Part shown: positions 11,764 to 21,597 of the stretch, piece after piece
Layout: each line of letters opens with the position of its first letter
How positions within the stretch are numbered: position 1 is the first letter of the stretch
Origin: Oncomelania hupensis
Taxonomy: Eukaryota; Mollusca; Gastropoda; Littorinimorpha; Pomatiopsidae
Direction: 5' to 3'
NCBI GenBank assembly: GCA_036898135.1
Contig: CM072523.1
Span: forward strand, 32,343,811 to 32,407,810
Length of the DNA stretch: 64,000 nt
Translations under genes and position numbers: made by a program
Notes under the pieces: model-generated
What the model was told of the DNA's origin: nothing
The model's database searches: none
The model's input: only the letters and a program-made list of their open reading frames with translations

Positions 11764-12945
11764 TACCACTGAACAGATTTTCAACCTCGGAATAATCTGC
11801 GAGAAATACTTGCACCACCACCAACATCTATATGATGTGTTTGTAGACTTCAAGAAAGCGTTTGACCGAGTCTGGCATGCAGCTCTGTGGGCAACCTTGA
11901 GAGTGTACAACATCAGCCCTAAAATTATTGGACATCAAAACCTGTATGACAAGGCTACGAGTGCAGTCCTCCACAACAGCGCAATCGGGAACAGGTTCAG
12001 AACAACAAACGGTGTTCGTCAAGGATGCCTACTCTCTCCAACACTCTTCAACATCTCCCTAGAGCGCATCGTGTCAGATACCCTTGCTGATCATGAAGGC
12101 ACATTCAGCATAAGGGGTAGAACAATCTCCAACCACCGTTATGCGGATGGCATTGATGGATTGGCTGGAGAGGAACAAGAACTTGAACAGCTGGTACAGA
12201 GGCTTGACACCATCTCCAGAGCCTTTGGAATGGAAATTAGTGCAGAGAAGATCAAAATGGTGACAAACAACACCAATGGTATCAATACGGAAATTAAAGT
12301 CCCAGGCGAATCCCTCAATTCATTGCATAGCTTCAAATATTTAGGAGTTATTGTATCAGACAGGACAGGATAGGATCGCACAAACAACTGCTGCCCTGAC
12401 AAAATTGAAGCCCATTTGGAAAGACAGGACCATCAGTCTACATTCCAAGGTAAGGCTGCTGCGCTCCTTTATCATCTCCATATTCCTATATGCTTGCGAA
12501 ACATGGACCCTCACAGCAGATCTACGATGAAGAATACAAAGCATGGAGATGAGGTGCTACACAAGACTTCTGGGCATTTCCTATACCCAGCACATCACCA
12601 GCGACGAAGTCCGACAGACAATCACACAAGCCATTGGACAACATGATGACATGCTCACAGTGGTAAAGAAACGGAAACTCCGATGGTATGGCCATATCAC
12701 CAGATCATCAGGCCTTGCAACGACCATTCTACTAGGCACGGTGCAAGGAGGCAGAAAAAGAGGTAGACAGAGAAAGAGGTTGGAGGACAACATTCGAGAA
12801 TGGACTGGCTTGACACTGAGCGAAGCCATGAGGGTTGCTGAGGATAGAGAAAGATGGAGTACGCTGGTTACACGATCACCTGTGGTGCCACAACGAGCTT
12901 TGAGTTACGGGACACGATATGATAGGATCTGAAAATGTCTTCTAG
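11764..12945 (+). pseudogene. RTE-like LINE fragment (RT palm to C-terminus), decayed
   Basis: It encodes part of a non-LTR reverse transcriptase: an STTEQIFNL start, FVDFKKAFDRVWH (palm motif A), GVRQGCLLSPTLFN, and a YADG where the catalytic YADD is expected. The second frame (12543-12932) holds the C-terminal part with RCYTRLLGISYTQHI, KKRKLRWYGHITRSSG and REWTGLTLSEA, typical of RTE-type elements. The element is 5'-truncated in the RT fingers, has a stop near 12370 with a small deletion relative to the copy at 35 kb, frame changes between 12373 and 12543, and a mutated active site. It cannot make a working enzyme. Four related copies lie in this window. Confidence 0.88.
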
Positions 12946-13032
12946 GTAATACAAAAGTAGATGGACAGGTTCCCTAATCAAAGTTTGCCCGAACAAAACT
13001 CGGACTTGAAGATAAAGATAAAGGGGGGGAGG

Positions 13033-13035
<3 letters not shown>

Positions 13036-13098
<63 letters not shown>
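13036..13098. repeat. (GA)n microsatellite
   Basis: GA tract followed by GGGG/GGGA-rich sequence. A TG-rich stretch follows at about 13150-13240. Confidence 0.95.
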
Positions 13099-13100
<2 letters not shown>

Positions 13101-13485
13101 GGGGTGAGAGAGGGAGGGAGGTCGGAAGGGATAGAAAAAGAGAGAAAGGCGTGTGTTGGTGTGTGTTGTGCGTGTGTGAGTCGTGTGCGTACGTATGCTT
13201 ATGTGTTTGTGTGTGTGTGAGGGCGCGCGCGCGTGTGTGTGCGCCTAGGTTCCATAGCCTAAGTTCGCGAGATGAAAATTCGATCCCGAAGAACTTCGCG
13301 CCACCCTTATCTATGAGAGCGTACTTGCCTAGTGTACGGTGAATGAGTGATGAGTGTAGATTTTCATTATGAGTTTCATGACCACTTTCTAAGAGCAGTG
13401 ATAGACTGCATATTTTCATGATGAGTTCTTTCATGATCGGTCATTTTCTAAGTATTTAAGAACAGCTAGTGACAGACCCAAGAAG

Positions 13486-13683
13486 GAGGGGTCGGGTAGC
13501 TCAGTTGGTAAGAGCGTCTTGCTAGTAACCGAAAGGTCGCTGGTTCGAATCCCGGATTGGTCAACGTGTGATCATATTATTTTCCCCTTTACCAACAACT
13601 GGCCCGCTGGTGTCAGTATAAATCGGTCCAATAGTCACCTATATGCGAAAGTGTCGTGTGACTATAATCTACAAACAACAACA
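13486..13683 (+). mobile_element. tRNA-derived SINE, tandem copy 1
   Basis: The head has a box A (GGTAGCTCAGTTGGTAAGAG) and box B (GGTTCGAATCC) with tRNA spacing and an anticodon-position AGT (Thr-like). The anticodon, T and acceptor stems are degenerate. The roughly 120-bp body contains ATTATTTTCCCC and ends TATAATCTACAAACAACAA, so the tail is of AAC type. It is flanked by GACCCAAGA on both sides (13475-13483 and 13685-13693). Confidence 0.9.
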
Positions 13684-13697
13684 AGACCCAAGATTTG

Positions 13698-13892
13698 AGG
13701 GGCCGGGTAGCTCAGTTGGTAAGAGCGTCTTGCTAGTAACCGAAAGGTCGCTGGTTCGAATCCCGGATTGGTCAACGTGTGATCATATTATTTTCCCCTT
13801 TACCAACAACTGGCCCGCTGGTGTCAGTATAAATCGGTCCAGTAGTCACCTATATGCGAAAGTGTCGTGTGACTATAATCTACAAACAACAA
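13698..13892 (+). mobile_element. tRNA-derived SINE, tandem copy 2
   Basis: Almost identical to copy 1. The flanks CCCAAGATTT before and CCCAAGATTT after show a second, independent insertion within a few bases of the first target, rather than a duplication of the first SINE. Confidence 0.9.
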
Positions 13893-14104
13893 CCCAAGAT
13901 TTTCATTATGCGTTGCGTTCGTATAGAAGAAGGGCAAAATGACATAGGTACATTTTCTGATAACTCTTGGTAGTCTCTACATTTTGAGTGTGCGATTGTA
14001 AATGACCACTTTCAACGAAAGAGCAGTAGCTATATATTTCCACTATTAGTATTGTACTTGTTCCAACTTCTTACTTATTGAGCTTTACCAGCTCAAGAGC
14101 TGCT

Positions 14105-14330
14105 CAAGGCACTGGCCGAAACAGGATATAATTCATGCCATCGAAGCCGCGAACTTGCTGCTTTATGCGCATTGTCTAACTCCCCAGACCAATGAGCAAT
14201 CCTGGACGATGGAAGGGGGAGAGGGGATGGGACCTAGAACTTGCTGGGTGCGTATATGTTCATGGTAACCGTCTAGGACATGAGCGTCAGGGTCTTTAAA
14301 GTCCGTGCGATAGAATGCTTAAGCGCTTGG
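14105..14330 (+). repeat. Dispersed repeat C, copy 1
   Basis: A segment starting near GCACTGGCCGAAACAGGAT and ending near GACATGAGCGTCAGG and CTTTAAAGTCCG is found in the opposite orientation at about 52322-52545. The ends are conserved and the middle is diverged. Family not recognised. Confidence 0.65.
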
Positions 14331-15308
14331 GTACACAAGATCAAACTGCGGAAATGTTTCTGTTATTTTCTATAGGTCTATAAGTTTGTTTTCATTACAT
14401 TTTACTCCTACTCCAACTCCCACCCGATCCACCTCTCTTTCTCCACTCCACCTCTCCCACTCTTAAAGAGCAATAAATCAAAGGCAGAAATGCAATACTT
14501 CGAGGAAAGGTAGTCACGGGGATGTCATAGTAATTTTGTATTCTAGGATTTCTAGTCTCATACATCCACCATTGTAGTCTCCTAAGCCATGGCTCATTTC
14601 TATAAAGAGCTAGCTCGCTCACATCTGAAGCTTCAGTGACGCATTTGATCGCATTTCATCGTCATCGTTGATCATCCACATGTTAACATTGACGCACGTA
14701 AGCTGTCGGTTCGACAGAAGAACGATTTAATTATACAGTAGTTCTCTGGCACACTCGTTTCCACAGCTGTGTATCGTTGATCACAAATAAGGTCATAACA
14801 CATTCAAAGTTTTCCCTGCAGGATCGTTTATGCGCATGTGCACGCCATTAGGCATAGTGCTTTATGACAGCTTTGCATTATATTTTGTATTTATTTCAAT
14901 ATTTAGACTGCCAGGGCCCTACACAAAGTAGAATGGCCATTTAGGCAGTGAAATGGCCACAAGGCTCACATTGTAAAACAATTTTAAAAAGATAAATAAA
15001 ATTTAACACCCTCTCACACACTAATAGACCCACACCCACACAATATACATACTACCCAAAGAATCAAGAATAATTAAAGTATGGCGAGAAATTACATTTA
15101 AAAACCCATCGTTGAGCAGTCGCTCAAGAGAAAGGAAAATATTAAGAAGCAATAAGAATTTAAAGTAAACATAATGAATAAAATAATATAGCATAATTAT
15201 ATAATACATTTATATACAGAAAAAACATCTAAAAACATATTTACAAATGTATACATACAAATACATACATTTACATACGAATATAGCCCTAATATAACAA
15301 CAATAATT
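14331..15308. other. Non-coding stretch, no gene seen
   Basis: No open frame with exon borders and no repeat family identified. Confidence 0.5.
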
Positions 15309-15435
15309 TAATAATAACAATAATAATAATAATAATAATAATAACAATAATAATAATAACAATAACAATAATAATAATAATAATAACAATAATAATAACA
15401 ATAACAATAACAATAACAACAACAATAACAATAAC

Positions 15436-15471
<36 letters not shown>

Positions 15472-15502
15472 TTATAATAATAATAATAATAATGATAATA
15501 AC

Positions 15503-15560
<58 letters not shown>
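15309..15560. repeat. (AAT)n / (AAC)n interrupted microsatellite
   Basis: About 250 bp of AAT units with interspersed AAC units and a short TTTATAAT interruption near 15471. Confidence 0.96.
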
Positions 15561-15748
15561 GCAACAACGTTATAAAACAAATAGTGACGAGACAGAGCAA
15601 GACATAAATCACCACAGTACAAAACCAAATGGAGGAGTAAATTATACCAATACAATGCAATAAAAATCCACAATGTCGTAAACATAAGCTACAAACTGTA
15701 CACTACAAACTACAAACTGTACACTCTACGACAACAAAGGGTACGACT

Positions 15749-15833
15749 AAACACACACACACACACATACACCCGCACACACACCACCCAACCCACGCAC
15801 ACACACACACACACATACACACACACACACACA
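15749..15833. repeat. (CA)n microsatellite, interrupted
   Basis: CA tract with CCCG and CCACCCAACC interruptions. Confidence 0.93.
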
Positions 15834-16706
15834 CTACCCGAGCACATTGATACATACAAAAACTTCATTTTTTTTTAATATAAGAGATAAGCTAGATTAG
15901 TTCATTTATTGTAGCGGCGAGCAATAGTACTACTTGTATGTCAACCATGAACATCAACCGTCATCGGAGTGGAAGCGCCGCCGCAACATCAATCCCACAG
16001 CACGGATAGCGCGGAAAAGACAGGACAACGTCGCCCACAAACATAATACTGGACTGTACAATAATAATAAATAATCTTTTTTCAACTTAGTCAGGTCTAA
16101 AGAAAAATAAATGTACTGGTTACCCCCCACCCCCCACCCCCACCCCTTCCAAAGATGAACTTTACGACACAAATACAGTGATAAGACTGTTATTTCTAAT
16201 TACTCATTTCTCTGGACACACATTTTAGGTTAAATAATGTACGTGTATAAGCAAATTATTTTATTTATTTATATTAAAACTCCAAGCAAGGGAAAAGAAC
16301 TTATTTAGAAAGGGCAGTATAACTTGCTTAAGACCTCATAACAATATACATTTATAAAAAAGATAAACATAAAAAGAAAAGTAGATACTTCAATAAAATA
16401 GCAATGACAATTTAAAAATTAAAAGTCTCGAGTCTTGTGCGACTGCACGCTGATGTTTCATCTTCACACACACCCGACTACCTCACGTTCCTGGCTCCGT
16501 CATCAACCTCTCTCCTCATCCCCCCTCTCCCCCACTCCACCCACCCTTTCTCCTTCCCCTCGTGGCACCGAACTGTTTTCACTGAAAGGAGGCCAATGTT
16601 TTCTTTGCTGATCCGAAGAAAATGGATGTATAATTTAACATGGCAAGAGAGTGTATCACTGAATATCCCAACCCTCTTCCACACACTTGTCCCTCCGCCA
16701 ACAGCC

Positions 16707-19700
16707 CTACACTAAAACACCAATGCTGCTCTCGAAAACCTCCCTCAAGAAGGCGACGACCAATCTCCAGCCCAGCCTTGGATGCCTCACAATGAGAGAA
16801 CGTCTATTTATTTCTATATCATGGTTTCGGGCCAGCCTATACACTGACGTCCTTGGCCCAACTAGAGCGTCACATTTCATGATGTGGGAATAGTCCAATG
16901 GTTGACTGCATGTACATGTATGTCGGATAAAACGTGTCTTGTAGGTTTTTGCTCTGAGACGATAAAACAGTGGTAGTAGTTCCCGTGGGAGGTTGGGAAA
17001 GGTTCCTTTGCTGCTGATGTCCGGTTCAATCCAGTCCCTCGCCGCAGCCAGCTTTCTGTATTGTTCACCCCATAGTTCCATGGCTGCTCTCTTCAACCTT
17101 GCTGTGGCTTCACTGACTGTGAGACCAATGTTTGTGGTAACCGAAGGTAAGCTGGCTCCCTGCTTGGCCGCCTCGTCTGCCTTGTCGTTTCCACCAATGT
17201 TGGCGTGACTCGGGATCCACTGCATATGGACCCTACAGCCCCTGAGGAACAGCTGATGGATTAACGTGTGTATGTCGATTGTAATGTTTTTCCTGTTTGA
17301 CGTCGGCCTCTGCAGGGCTTGGAGGGCAGACTTAGAATCTGACAGAATTACAACATTTGGTATGCTATGAGGTAGATCCGTAACGTAAGTTATTGCCATA
17401 AGGATGGCGTACAGTTCTGCAGAGTATATTGATATACTATCATTTAGACGGTACTGTTTTGTCACGTTTAGCACGGGTATATAGAAACCACACCCAACAT
17501 GGCCGTTATCAAGTTTAGACCCATCCGTATATATCTGGAGGGCGGAGCCAAATTCAGAGTTTATTCTTGTTTTTGCTATATTACTTAACAATAACTGATG
17601 CTGATGTTTGGACAATCCACAGGGCTCTAGGTCGCAGCTGATGCTGGCACGTTCCATCAGCCAAGGCGGAAAAGGATATGTGGGTACTTGAACAATTTGG
17701 TTTCTGCTTACATTCGCCTTTTTACAGATTTCATCTGTGTAATTGGCTATAGATTCTGTCCTTGCGTCGATTCTAGGAGTCCGTTTTCTCTTGGCATTTA
17801 CAGGGTCAAGCCTGTTGTCAAAACTGATGTCAAGCTCTTCAGAAGTGGAGTTTAAGACCGTGTTTGCCCTTATAACGTACTGACTGACCATGAGTTTTCT
17901 ATTTATTTCCAGAGGTAACCAGCCGACTTCTCTATAAATAACTTCCTGTGGGGTGTTATTTGGAACGTCTAAGGCATATCTCAAGAATTTACATTCTTTT
18001 ATTTGCAGTTTGGCCAGAGTAGAAACACTGGCGGAGAAGAAAGCCTCCTGACCATACGACAATCGACTCCGCACCAAAGCGCCAATGATATGTACAATGT
18101 TCTGTTTGTGGTTTGCACCTTCTGTGTTTTTCAGGATTTTCAACAAATTCCACACTGCATTTGTTTTTGTGACAAGGTGTTTGATGTGATTGTTCCATGT
18201 CAGCTTTTCATCAATAACAACCCCCAAGAACTTCACCTGTACTGACGGGAAAATCGTACAATTGTTAATGTTAATGAAAAGATCGCGCCTGTCGAATCTG
18301 CTTCTGTTGAACACCATGAAGACCGTTTTGTCGGCTGCTAGTTCAAAGCCATTCTTTCGCATGTAGCTTTCAATCATATCTACATTCTCTTGAAAGCGAT
18401 ATCTGATAATTCTGGTCACATACTGGGACTTCAAGTTTCTGAACTTTTCGTTTGTCCACAAGGTCAGATCATCTGCGTACAATAATGACTTAGCGTTTTT
18501 GAGTGGTATCGTCTCAATATCATGCAGCATGATGGCGAACATTGTCGGCGCCACTACGCTGCCTTGCGGAATCCCCATGTCTGTTCTCTTTGAGCCTGAC
18601 ACAGCAGAACCCACTCGGACCTTGAAAGAACGGTCCCCAAGGAACGCTTTGCAAAAATTATACAGTCTTCCGCTGATTCCTATATTGGCCATTTTGTGTA
18701 GCAGCCTAGCGTGCCAAACTGCGTCGTACGCTCGACGTACGTCGTAAAATGCCGCCATGGTGGTTTTGTTCTTGGCAAGGGATCGCTTTACGTGTGACGT
18801 CAGTTTGACTATGTGATCCACACAACCACGACCTCGCCTGAAGCCCGCTTGAGTGGAGGGAATAATATTATTTTTCTCCAAATAGAATTCCAGACGTGAT
18901 TTGATGAGTCGTTCATATATTTTGCCCAAGTGAGGTGTGAGTGATATAGGGCGATAGCTCCGCGGATCAGAAAGCGGTTTTCCCTGCTTTAGGACTGCGA
19001 TCACTGTAGCCTGTTTCCAAGCTGAAGGTAGAGTACCGCTATCCCAGCATCGGCTGTACAACCCCAGCAGTGCTTGGCGCATTTTAGGTGGAAAGTGAAC
19101 GATCATTCTATATGATATTGGGTCCAGTCCTGTGGCCTTATTTACATTCTTCACGTACTGAATGCTTTGTTCAAGCTCCAGCATGGTGAAATCTCGGTTG
19201 AAAGGCAAGTCGTCGGCAGGAGCCGGGTCGACGTATTTAATTTCTTCAGTCTTACGATAATTCTGTAGCTCTGGGGCCAAGGAATCAGTCTGGCTAGCCT
19301 GGGCGAACACGCAGGCCATAACTTCTGCCTTTTCTGCGTCAGATTTGGTTTTAGTGCCGTCAACACACAGAGGCCTTTCAGCTGGGCAGTATCGCTGTTT
19401 AATGTTTTTAACTTTCTGCCACAGGGTTTTGCAGTCTGTGTAGTGGTTAATGTTCTCACTGATATAACTTTTCCAGTGTCTACGCTTTGCTTCAGCTATG
19501 ATTTTCTTACAGTTTATTCTGCTTGCTTTGACTTCCTTGTAATGTTCTTCCGTTTGATTTCTCTTGTATTTATTAAAGGCTCTGCGCTTACTCCGAACGG
19601 CAGCGTTGCACTCCTCGTCCCACCAAGGGTTGGGTGGGTGCTTAGTCTTTGTGGAGGTTCTTGATTTTGGGATAGAAAGATCGGCTGCTTTTATGATTGT

Positions 19701-20633
19701 ACTTCTTAATCTTTCATAATGCTCGTCTATTGTGTCAGCCTCTCCAACGATGTATTCAGCATTCTCCAATAGCTTTTCAAAGCTATACCAGTCTGCCTTT
19801 TCATATTTGTACTTGTTACCACTGCTTGTGTGATTCTGATACGACATATCGTTTATTGTCAATACTATAGGACAGTGGTCAGAACCCAGGAGATCGTCGT
19901 GAACATACCAGTTTACATTTGTGCATAGGTCTGCACTGGCCAGGGCTATGTCAATTGCTGTAGGCTTCTGTCCACTGTGGTCTGGAAATCTGGTGGGTGA
20001 GCCATCGTTCAGAACGCACAGATCACTTTGCATGATGTGGTCCGCCAAAAGAGTGCCAGCGCTTGTGACACTTGAGTCTGGGCCTTCCCACAGTGTGTGA
20101 TGGGCATTGAAATCGCCAAGCACTAACCAATGTGATTTGTCTAGCGTGGTCAGCCACTCTGTGTCCCCTGGCTTGCATCCTGTAGGGAAGTAGACATTGG
20201 CGATCTTCAGTGTGTCGCTGTTCGTTAGGATGATCTCACACGCATCTGCAAAACTGTTTACTGGAGGACGAAGTGGGGAGGCCTGCATTGTTTTTATGAC
20301 ATACGTCGCAGTTTTAACTTTGTCACCCCCGACACTATAGAAGGGTGGATAGTAATATCCATCGATGACCGGCAGATCCACTCTGCTCACACTAAGGGAC
20401 TGAAGGCACAAAACAGAGGGTGTGCACGCAAAACTATGTAGGTACTGCTTAAATTGGTCCAGGTTTGTGCGGATGTTCCTGCAGTTCCACTGTAGTACAG
20501 TCACTGTACGGTGGTGATTTGTGGTATTGATTGGTGAGTTAGGGTCACTGCAAGGCATATTCCAGACTGATGTAGCTGCAATTGCGTTGAGAGAAAAGAG
20601 CAGCACCAACAGAGCAACGCTAAATTCAACCAT
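16707..20633 (-). CDS. LINE ORF2: endonuclease, reverse transcriptase, RNase H
   Basis: About 1308 residues, read from the ATG at 20633, which overlaps the ORF1 stop; an upstream in-frame ATG at 20657 exists but lies inside ORF1. Domain order: a hydrophobic, signal-peptide-like N-terminus; an apurinic-type endonuclease (VLQWNCR, GDFNAHHTLW, GSDHCPI); reverse transcriptase (RPISLTPHLGKIYERL, AGFRRGRGCVDH, FYDVRRAYDAVWH, MGIPQGSVVAPTMFA, and catalytic YADD near residue 720); RNase H (IYTDGS near residue 1034, SAELYAI, SDSKSALQAL, QWIPSHANIGGNDKADEAA); and a short Cys-containing tail. RT and RNase H catalytic residues look intact. The endonuclease has LQSL where most families have QET, so the usual metal-binding Glu is absent. 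It would nick target DNA and copy the LINE RNA by target-primed reverse transcription. Confidence 0.93.
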   Translation of the reverse strand: MVEFSVALLVLLFSLNAIAATSVWNMPCSDPNSPINTTNHHRTVTVLQWNCRNIRTNLDQFKQYLHSFACTPSVLCLQSLSVSRVDLPVIDGYYYPPFYSVGGDKVKTATYVIKTMQASPLRPPVNSFADACEIILTNSDTLKIANVYFPTGCKPGDTEWLTTLDKSHWLVLGDFNAHHTLWEGPDSSVTSAGTLLADHIMQSDLCVLNDGSPTRFPDHSGQKPTAIDIALASADLCTNVNWYVHDDLLGSDHCPIVLTINDMSYQNHTSSGNKYKYEKADWYSFEKLLENAEYIVGEADTIDEHYERLRSTIIKAADLSIPKSRTSTKTKHPPNPWWDEECNAAVRSKRRAFNKYKRNQTEEHYKEVKASRINCKKIIAEAKRRHWKSYISENINHYTDCKTLWQKVKNIKQRYCPAERPLCVDGTKTKSDAEKAEVMACVFAQASQTDSLAPELQNYRKTEEIKYVDPAPADDLPFNRDFTMLELEQSIQYVKNVNKATGLDPISYRMIVHFPPKMRQALLGLYSRCWDSGTLPSAWKQATVIAVLKQGKPLSDPRSYRPISLTPHLGKIYERLIKSRLEFYLEKNNIIPSTQAGFRRGRGCVDHIVKLTSHVKRSLAKNKTTMAAFYDVRRAYDAVWHARLLHKMANIGISGRLYNFCKAFLGDRSFKVRVGSAVSGSKRTDMGIPQGSVVAPTMFAIMLHDIETIPLKNAKSLLYADDLTLWTNEKFRNLKSQYVTRIIRYRFQENVDMIESYMRKNGFELAADKTVFMVFNRSRFDRRDLFININNCTIFPSVQVKFLGVVIDEKLTWNNHIKHLVTKTNAVWNLLKILKNTEGANHKQNIVHIIGALVRSRLSYGQEAFFSASVSTLAKLQIKECKFLRYALDVPNNTPQEVIYREVGWLPLEINRKLMVSQYVIRANTVLNSTSEELDISFDNRLDPVNAKRKRTPRIDARTESIANYTDEICKKANVSRNQIVQVPTYPFPPWLMERASISCDLEPCGLSKHQHQLLLSNIAKTRINSEFGSALQIYTDGSKLDNGHVGCGFYIPVLNVTKQYRLNDSISIYSAELYAILMAITYVTDLPHSIPNVVILSDSKSALQALQRPTSNRKNITIDIHTLIHQLFLRGCRVHMQWIPSHANIGGNDKADEAAKQGASLPSVTTNIGLTVSEATARLKRAAMELWGEQYRKLAAARDWIEPDISSKGTFPNLPRELLPLFYRLRAKTYKTRFIRHTCTCSQPLDYSHIMKCDALVGPRTSVYRLARNHDIEINRRSLIVRHPRLGWRLVVAFLREVFESSIGVLV

Positions 20634-21403
20634 CTTGTTCTTCGGGCGTCGGTCCAATAACGTTTCTGACTGCTATTTGTAAATCCTCTGTCATCTGTGG
20701 AGGGCATTGAAAGTTCTGTGTCACTTCTTTTGGCGCCATTTGGAACAGAACCTCCATGAACGCCCTGGTGTCGCCAAGTGCTGTTTTCCTGAGTGCCTCC
20801 ACTACCCGGAATCCAATTGTCGTGATGCCGTCGTGTGCTTTGTTTTTATTTTGTTCAACAACTTCTTTCACTATTTTCAATTGAGCACGCCTCTCTTCTT
20901 GCATCTCTTGGACACGAACCGTAAGAGCAGAAACTTTGGCTTGTGTTTCTTCGTTCTGTGATCGCAAGATTTTCTCCATCATTTCTAGTCTGGCGTTAAA
21001 CGTGTGGACTATCTGGTCCAGTTTAGACATCATTTCAGTCATACCAGTCTTCTCCAGTGCTTGAAGTGTAACTGATTGTTTTTCCCCACTCTTTTGCTGT
21101 GTGGCGTCCCCATGTCTGATTGCCGCAGACATTGGGACTGCTGCTGTGACGCCAGCGGTCGCCTGACCTTCACTCCCATATGACGATCTTGATTCCATGT
21201 GTTCACCTTCTCCGGCGGTTGTCTGGGATAATTCTTTGCCTGATGTCACCGCTGTATTTGCCACTGACCCGCTGGTCACTTCAGCGAATGACTTTATGGT
21301 TCGTGTCCTTGGCACAGGACGTGATAGTTGCGTCCATCTCGCAGGGACAACCTGTGGAGCCTCTCTGTAACAAAACGTCTGGTCTTTGGGTATATTTGGG
21401 TCT
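20626..21403 (-). pseudogene. LINE ORF1, 3' part downstream of the SINE
   Basis: The frame continues ORF1 after the SINE, beginning in the retained target-site copy and ending in a TGA at 20626-20628. It is low-complexity Ser/Thr/Gly sequence followed by a predicted coiled coil of about 80 residues (from LEKTGMTEMMSKLDQIVHTF to VKEVVEQNKNKAH) and a short tail. The coiled coil is the usual trimerisation element of LINE ORF1 proteins. It has no start codon of its own in this copy, and is separated from its N-terminal half only by the SINE. Confidence 0.8.
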
Positions 21404-21597
21404 TTGTTGTTTGTAGATTATAGTCACACGACACTTTCGCATATAGGTGACTACTGGACCGATTTATACTGACACCAGCGGGCCAGTTGTTGGTAAAGGG
21501 GAAAATAATATGATCACACGTTGACCAATCCGGGATTCGAACCAGCGACCTTTCGGTTACTAGCAAGACGCTCTTACCAACTGAGCTACCCGGCCCC
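21404..21597 (-). mobile_element. tRNA-derived SINE inserted in LINE ORF1
   Basis: Same family as 13.5-13.9 kb, about 194 bp, head at the right end. The flanks are TATATTTGGGTCT on the left (21391-21403) and the same sequence on the right (21598-21617), with its T run grown from 3 to 10. This is a target-site duplication with a slipped homopolymer. Read from the ORF1 side, the tRNA head is translated as GRVAQLVRASC before a stop, which ends the interrupted ORF1. Confidence 0.95.

Noticed and set aside
13490..13565. Possible tRNA-Thr(AGT) gene
   Set aside because: Box A and box B are good, but anticodon, T and acceptor stems do not pair well, and the same head recurs with a SINE body at four places.
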